Shown here: one piece after another, positions 58,564 to 64,000 of the stretch
Numbering within the stretch: position 1 is the first letter of the stretch
Layout of the letters: every line of letters begins with the position of its first letter
Assembly (NCBI RefSeq): GCF_033115175.1
Contig: NC_084837.1
Span: 88,238,966 to 88,302,965 of the forward strand
Source: Lepus europaeus
Taxonomy: Eukaryota; Chordata; Mammalia; Lagomorpha; Leporidae
Length of the DNA: 64,000 nt
Direction of reading: 5' to 3'
Position numbers and translations under genes: made by a program
The notes under the pieces: model-generated
What the model was told of the DNA's origin: nothing
The model's database searches: none
What the model saw: the letters and a program-made list of their open reading frames with translations, nothing else

Positions 58564-59685
58564 TATAAATTTCACACCATGCTTTCGCTTTTCACTCAAA
58601 GTTTCCTTCCTGCTCATGTTTTCTTGTCCATTTGTCTTGGTCACAGGTCGTGAACCTGAGCAGACAGAATTGTAGTCTGCTGCACCAACACAACCAATGG
58701 AACATGCAGGACAGGCCATGTCTGGCCTGGAGCTGTGGGGGATGGGGCCGCTCTGGAACCACACCCCTTTGATGCCAGGATGTAAACCATCAGACCCTTA
58801 AAGGAGCACTTGTGAGTTTGGCATCATTGTAGAAACTGTTTACGCGACCTAAATTAACTCACACAGCTATCATCTCTGCAAGCTGACAGTCTCGGCCTGT
58901 GAGAGCTGCAGGGATCCACCTGACAGTCAAAATCCAGAGAGGCCGGCCAGAAGTTACATTTAAGGAATTGTGGGAGGTGCAAACCACTTGGTGAAAACAG
59001 GATCTTAGACTTTTTGTGAAAGTATTAATCCATTGAACCTGAACACTTTACCCAAGGCTGTGGCCCAGATCTAATTAGAGTTCTGGGAGTCACTCAAACA
59101 GGCAGATCATGTGAGCTCCTTTAAGACCCATTTTTGTTTTCAAGCAATCAAGACCTGATAAGGACATCAAAAAAACGTACTGCTCAATTGAAGGATTAGC
59201 ATGAGGCATGTGAACCCATGACTTAGGACAATTAAATATATAATGGAACAAAGAGGTAGAGAAGACACAGGACCTAACTGTAACATAATTTCTTCTAACC
59301 TCACCCAGCTTAATCTCAGACACCCTTCACTTCCACAAACCTTTACAACATACCTCATCCTCTTTCTCAACCAACCTTACCAAGAATACATGCTTCCTCC
59401 ACACTTTCTTTCCTACCTACTGTTTCCTTCAATTCATCTCCTAACATAGTCCTCCAATATCTCGAAATTAAGAGGAACATATATTTAAAAGAACAATTTG
59501 TACAGCTGCATTTGATCTGTTTCCACAATTATATTTTGCCAAGTGTTGCACACTTTAGCCTAAAAAACATGTAAGTACAGAATCAAGACTGTTTTCCTAA
59601 AAGACAGAACTGCATGAACCTAATAGCAAATATTGTCATAGAATCACAACTGAATGTCAAAAGACTTATAAAGATGGTCATGAAG

Positions 59686-59988
59686 GGGCCAGTGCTGTGG
59701 CGTAGCTGGTGAAGCAGCCTGCAGTGCCAGCATCCCATGTGGGCACCAGTTTGAGTCCTGGCTGCTCCACTTCCAGTCTGGAGAACAGCGGAGGATGGCC
59801 CAAGTCCTTGGGGCCCTGCACCCACATGGGAGACCTGGAGGAAGCGCCTGGCTTAGCATCGGCCAACTCCAGTCGTTGCAGCCATTTGGGGAGTGAACCG
59901 GCAGATGGAAGATTTTTCTCTCGCTCTTTTTTTTTAATTCTCTACCTTTCAAATAAATAAATAAATCTAAATTAAAGAAAGAAAAAGA
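59686..59988 (+). mobile_element. C-type SINE, sense (copy B)
   Basis: Matches 17728-18030. Confidence 0.82.
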
Positions 59989-60158
59989 TGGTCATTGGCA
60001 TTAGCTTTTTTAAAAAATACAAGGAAATCATCTGTTCATTAATGTCGTGAACATCTACTAATATCTGTGTAATCTAAGTCTTCATTTAGTATTGCATATT
60101 GTACAATAAAAGACAAAATTTTACTGAAAAAAAAAAAAAGAAAAGAAAAAGATGGTCA

Positions 60159-60441
60159 TTGGGACCAGCATTACGGCACAGTAAGCTGCTGCTTGTGATG
60201 CTGACATCTCATATGAGCGCCAGTCTGAGTCCCGGCTGCTCCATTTCTGATCCAGCTCCCTGGGAAAGCAGGGAAAGATGGCACAAGTACTTGGACCCCT
60301 GCCACCCACATGAGAGACCTGGATGAGGTTCCAGGCTCCTGGCTTTGGCCTGGCCCAGCCCCAGCTGTTGTGACCATCTGGGGAGTAAAGCAGCAGATGG
60401 AAGATTTCTCTCTCTCCTTCTCTCTCTGTAACTCTGCCTTT

Positions 60442-60481
<40 letters not shown>

Positions 60482-60794
60482 TGGAAAGACAAAGTTACAG
60501 AGAGAGAAGGAGAGAAAGAGATCTTTCACCCACCGGTTCACTTGCCAAATAGCTGCAACTGAGAGGGCTGGGGCTGGACCAGGCCGAAGCCAGAATCCAG
60601 GAGTTTCATGTGGGTCTCCCACGTGGATGCAGGGGCCCAAACACTCAGGCCACCTTCTGTTGCTTTCCCAGGCCATTAGCAGGGAGCTGGATTGGAAATG
60701 GAGCAGCCGGCACTGGGACCAGAACCCATATGGGATGTTATGCTACAGCACTGCTCCCTCTGTAACTCTTTTAAATAAATAAATCATCTTTAAA
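60159..60794 (+). mobile_element. Sense SINE carrying an antisense SINE (copy B)
   Basis: Matches 18198-18822 with a longer TTTA tract. Confidence 0.78.
60440..60480 (+). repeat. (TTTA)n microsatellite (copy B)
   Basis: Expanded by about three units relative to 18480-18508. Confidence 0.8.
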
Positions 60795-61113
60795 AGATCA
60801 GCCAGCCACAGTAACAACTCAGCAATCTATATAGACTTTTAGAAAGAACACACAGAGCATTTTGTCCTGTCCGGTGTGGGGACCTATAATGAGTGGCAGC
60901 GGCGATGGGCAAGCTCTTTAACAGGCACATATTGTCTACAACCACGGAACACAGGGATCTGAAATAGGCAATCAGAGAAACTCAGAACTTAATAAGCAAG
61001 AAAATGTGGACGCTTTGGGACAGGAGGCCCGCCACTGCTAACCTAGGAGGATGCTTAAAGTGCTGGAAAACTTGGCCCAGCAAGCGGTCTTGTTAGTGGT
61101 AAAAACAGTTTTG

Positions 61114-61414
61114 GGAGCAGGCGTTGTGGCACAGTGGGGTAAGGCACCACCTGCAATGTGGGTATTCCATACCAGCACTGGTTCACAACCTGGCTGCTCT
61201 GTTTCTAATCCAACACCCTGATAATGTACCTGGAAAAGCAGTATCAGCTGGGCCAAGAGCTTGGACCCCTGCCACCCGCACAGCAGACCCGGATGGAGTT
61301 CCAGGCTCCTGGCTTCAGCCTGGCACAGCCCTGGCCATTGAAGCCATTTGGAGAATGAACCAGCACATGGAAGCGCTCTCCCCCTTCTCTCTGCAACTCT
61401 GCCTTTCAAACACA
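61114..61414 (+). mobile_element. C-type SINE, sense (copy B)
   Basis: Matches 19142-19442. Confidence 0.75.
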
Positions 61415-62109
61415 TTTTCATTTTCATAGCAGTTTAAGAGAAACCATCGAGACCAGTGCTTGCCAGTACTGCTTACAAAACGGTGGGAGAGGCAGAGGGA
61501 GAGGCCCATGGCATCCTGCAGTAGGGAAGTGAGAAGCAAAGCTCTGAGGGCTGGCTGAAACTCGGGGCCTGGACTGCTAGACAGACAGGACATCCCCCGC
61601 CATGCCGACACAGATGAGGGAGAAGGGGGAGAGGGCAGACCCTGGGCAGGTCAGGCCATCGGGGAGGCCCGAGAGGGCCAGCGTGGGCAGAGTGAGCCAG
61701 CTGGCCCTGGTCTCTTGAAAGATACTCGTGATGGGACTGGCCGTGGGGCGTGGGCAGGTGTGTGTCTGCACAAGTGTGGCCAAGAGACTTTGGCTAAAAG
61801 ACCGGGGAAAGGCCAGGGTGATGATGATGTGGGAGCAGCAACGTGTTAGTCTAGGGCTGCTGAGCTGGCAGCCTTAAAGAACCCCCGAGTGTAAGTCCAT
61901 CCTCCTACTGGCCAATCAAAACACCCTCTGTCCTGGGACGCATCTGCTCTGTCCTGCGGAGGTGGCTGCAAGTGCTGTGTGGGTGCCCGCGCGTCCTCCG
62001 CCTCTCCTCCTTGATGGGCATTTCTCTGTGTGGGCCGACCCACGCTCATGTGTGTACCTGTTCACTTTTCGTGCCTTTTGAATAAAATCTGTTATTAGTT
62101 TGCGCACCT

Positions 62110-62552
62110 TACAAGGGTCTGCACTTAGAATGCTCCTCTGGGTAAGGGACAAGAGCCCGGAATAGAAACCAATACTCCCCAGCCCACATCACCTAGGTTA
62201 AAAGCCTCTGGCAGAGGCCTTGGCTGCCCCCAGACAAGGCAGGAGAAAGGATTAAAGGTGGCTAGCCACACAATATTCCTCAGGGCAAGGTCGCTCAGGA
62301 CTTATCACTGCTCTCATTCTCTCCTGGCAGACTAGGACTGGAGTAGGGAGGGGGAGATTCCTCAGGGAGGGGCTGGAACCCACCCAACAAGCTCACTGAA
62401 CCAGCACAAGGTTGCAAATACATCATTGCTGGCCACTTGCTTCTACATTCTTCCTCATGCTACCCAACAGAAATTCCCCATTTTCTTAAAAATCCCCATC
62501 GTCTTTACCCCTCTAACACATATACATTAATGTCTGTCTAGCTACCTTAACA
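62110..62552 (-). repeat. Solo LTR, antisense (copy B)
   Basis: Counterpart of the element at 20140-20580; LTR start at 62552 on the - strand. Confidence 0.5.
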
Positions 62553-62619
62553 TGACCAACCATCCTACAAAGAAGTCATTCTGATCCATTCTAGATCATT
62601 CATGCTAAGAACCAGGGGG

Positions 62620-62934
62620 TGGAGGCCAGCATCATGGCAAAACGGGTTAATGCTGTAACATCAGCATCCCATGGGGGCGGCAGTTTGAGTCTCAGCAACT
62701 TCGTTTCTCATCCAGCTTCTTATTAGTGGCCTAGGATAGCATAGTAAGATGGCCCACGTACATGGGGTCCTGAACCCATGTGGGAGACCTGCATGAAGCT
62801 CCTGGCTTTGGCCTGACCCAGCCCTGGCTGTTGTGGATACCTGGGGAGTGAACCAGTGGATGGAAGATAGCGCGCTCTCTCTCTCTCTGCTTCTCCTTCT
62901 CTGTAACTCTGCCTTTCAAATCAATAAGTGAATC
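62620..62934 (+). mobile_element. C-type SINE, sense (copy B)
   Basis: Matches 20648-20962. Confidence 0.8.
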
Positions 62935-62988
62935 TGAACGAAACAAAACAAAACTAAGGGGTCATGCTTTTAGAAATGCGATTTGCAG

Positions 62989-63287
62989 GCCCGGCATTTT
63001 GGCAAAGCGGGTAAAGCTGCCGCTTACAGTGCTGGCATCCAATATGGGCCCCAGTTTGAGGCCAGACTGCTCCACTTCCGATCCAGGTCTCTGCTATGGC
63101 CTGGAAAATAGAAAGTAGAAGATGTCCCAAGTGCTTAGGCCCCTGCACCCATGTGGGAGAACCGGACCCAGCTCCTGGCTTTGGATCACCCCAACTCTGG
63201 CCATTCTGGCCATTTGGGGAGTGCACCAGTGCATAGATATTTCTGCCTCTCTAATTCTGCCTTTCAAATAGCTAAATAACTCTTTTT
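62989..63287 (+). mobile_element. C-type SINE, sense (copy B)
   Basis: Matches 21017-21315. Confidence 0.78.
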
Positions 63288-63407
63288 TTTAATGTGATTC
63301 GCACATTATTGTCACAATGCAAGCAAAGGCTTTGGATTACTTAAAGTATTGATAAAAAATCAACTTTTGGCTAAAATTCCAATCTTACCCTTTGAGAAAT
63401 CATTGGG

Positions 63408-63695
63408 GGGGGTATGGCACAGTAACTAAGCTGCCCCTTGGGACGCCTGCCTCTTATAACAAAGGGCCTACATTCCAATTCCTGCTAAGCATACCCTGGG
63501 AGACACCAGATGATGGCTCAAGTACTTGGGTCCTTCCACCCCCATGGGAGACTCAAATGGAGTTCCTGACTCCTAGCTTCGGCCTGGCCCAGCCCTGCCC
63601 TCGCTGTTGCAGGTGTCAGGGAAGTGAACCAGTAAATGAGCGCTCTCTATTTGTCTCCCTCTGCCTTTCAAAATCAAATAAATTTAAACATTTTA
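63408..63695 (+). mobile_element. C-type SINE, sense (copy B)
   Basis: Matches 21435-21725; G-run shorter than in A. Confidence 0.65.
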
Positions 63696-63711
63696 AAAAG
63701 ACCATTCAGCT

Positions 63712-64000
63712 TGTTGCCAGAAACGGCTCAGAGGGTCTTGTCTCCGCAGAAGAAGGCATTCAGATGTGAGCAAGCAGTGGTTAAGTGAGGCAGCAGAGTT
63801 TAAAGAAGAGGAACAACACCTGATAAGCCAGGTGGCCGTGTCAGGAAAGGACTGAGAGCCCAGTCTGCATCCAGACCGAAGGTTTTACAGAAGTTGGGTA
63901 TGGCCCACCAATTCGGGGATATTGCGGGCTGGAGGGCTTCCTGGGCACGGAACTCTTAAAATTCCTCCCCAAACTTCCTCAGCACAGTGTTGATGGACCT
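63712..64000 (-). repeat. LTR, antisense, cut by window edge (copy B)
   Basis: Counterpart of 21742-22030; the element continues past 64000. Confidence 0.5.

Larger units (their letters stand above)
42257..64000 (+). repeat. Segmental duplication, copy B
   Basis: Second direct copy of 1-22030. It starts about 120 bases beyond the poly(A) signal of the DIS3L-like gene and runs off the right edge. It lacks the A-only SINE (the pre-insertion site is near 51709) and about 270 bases of A's left end. It has 9 minisatellite units against 2, and a 22-base insertion near 53443-53470. The stretches without recognised genes in B (47516-48279, 48591-49219, 49528-50021, 50368-51377, 58564-59685, 61415-62110) hold the same unassigned sequence as their counterparts in A. 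Confidence 0.97.

Overview
The window looks like genomic DNA from a lagomorph, most probably rabbit. It is full of the rabbit-type tRNA-derived C SINE in both orientations. These elements have a box-B-like GGTTCGAGTCCC region, a 'catttggggagtgaacca' core, a CT-rich stretch and an (AAATA)n tail. Genes are split by GT-AG introns, and there is one CpG-island promoter. No prokaryotic features were seen.

Layout. Bases 1-22030 and 42257-64000 are two direct copies (A and B) of one block of about 22 kb. They flank a single-copy stretch at about 22031-42256. Both window edges lie inside the repeat, so the simplest reading is a tandem array with a period of about 42 kb. More of it should lie on both sides.

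The single-copy stretch holds a complete 17-exon gene on the + strand (24489-41885) encoding a 1032-residue DIS3L-type RNase II/RNB exoribonuclease. All 16 introns are GT-AG, the frame is open throughout, the four RNB aspartates are present, and an AATAAA follows the stop. Compared with the human and mouse DIS3L I remember, it is much more divergent than a mammalian orthologue should be. I read it as a diverged DIS3L paralogue that still looks functional. Just upstream, on the - strand, is an intronless, open DNAJC19 (TIM14) retrocopy.

Each flanking copy carries the last two coding exons of a TIPIN-like gene on the - strand, tail-to-tail with the DIS3L-like gene, as DIS3L and TIPIN are arranged in human. 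I found no other TIPIN exons. Each copy also has a broken antisense gammaretrovirus-like provirus (gag, protease, part of RT, the tail of env TM, polypurine tract, LTR), related solo LTRs, about 26 SINEs and a TG-rich minisatellite. The minisatellite has 2 units in copy A and 9 in copy B.

Copies A and B differ by about 1-2% by eye in their first ~16 kb, but only by scattered changes after that. Copy-specific changes, including a SINE with target-site duplication in A only and a microhomology deletion in B, show that the copies have evolved separately. All identities were judged by eye, and family assignments rest on remembered family sequences.
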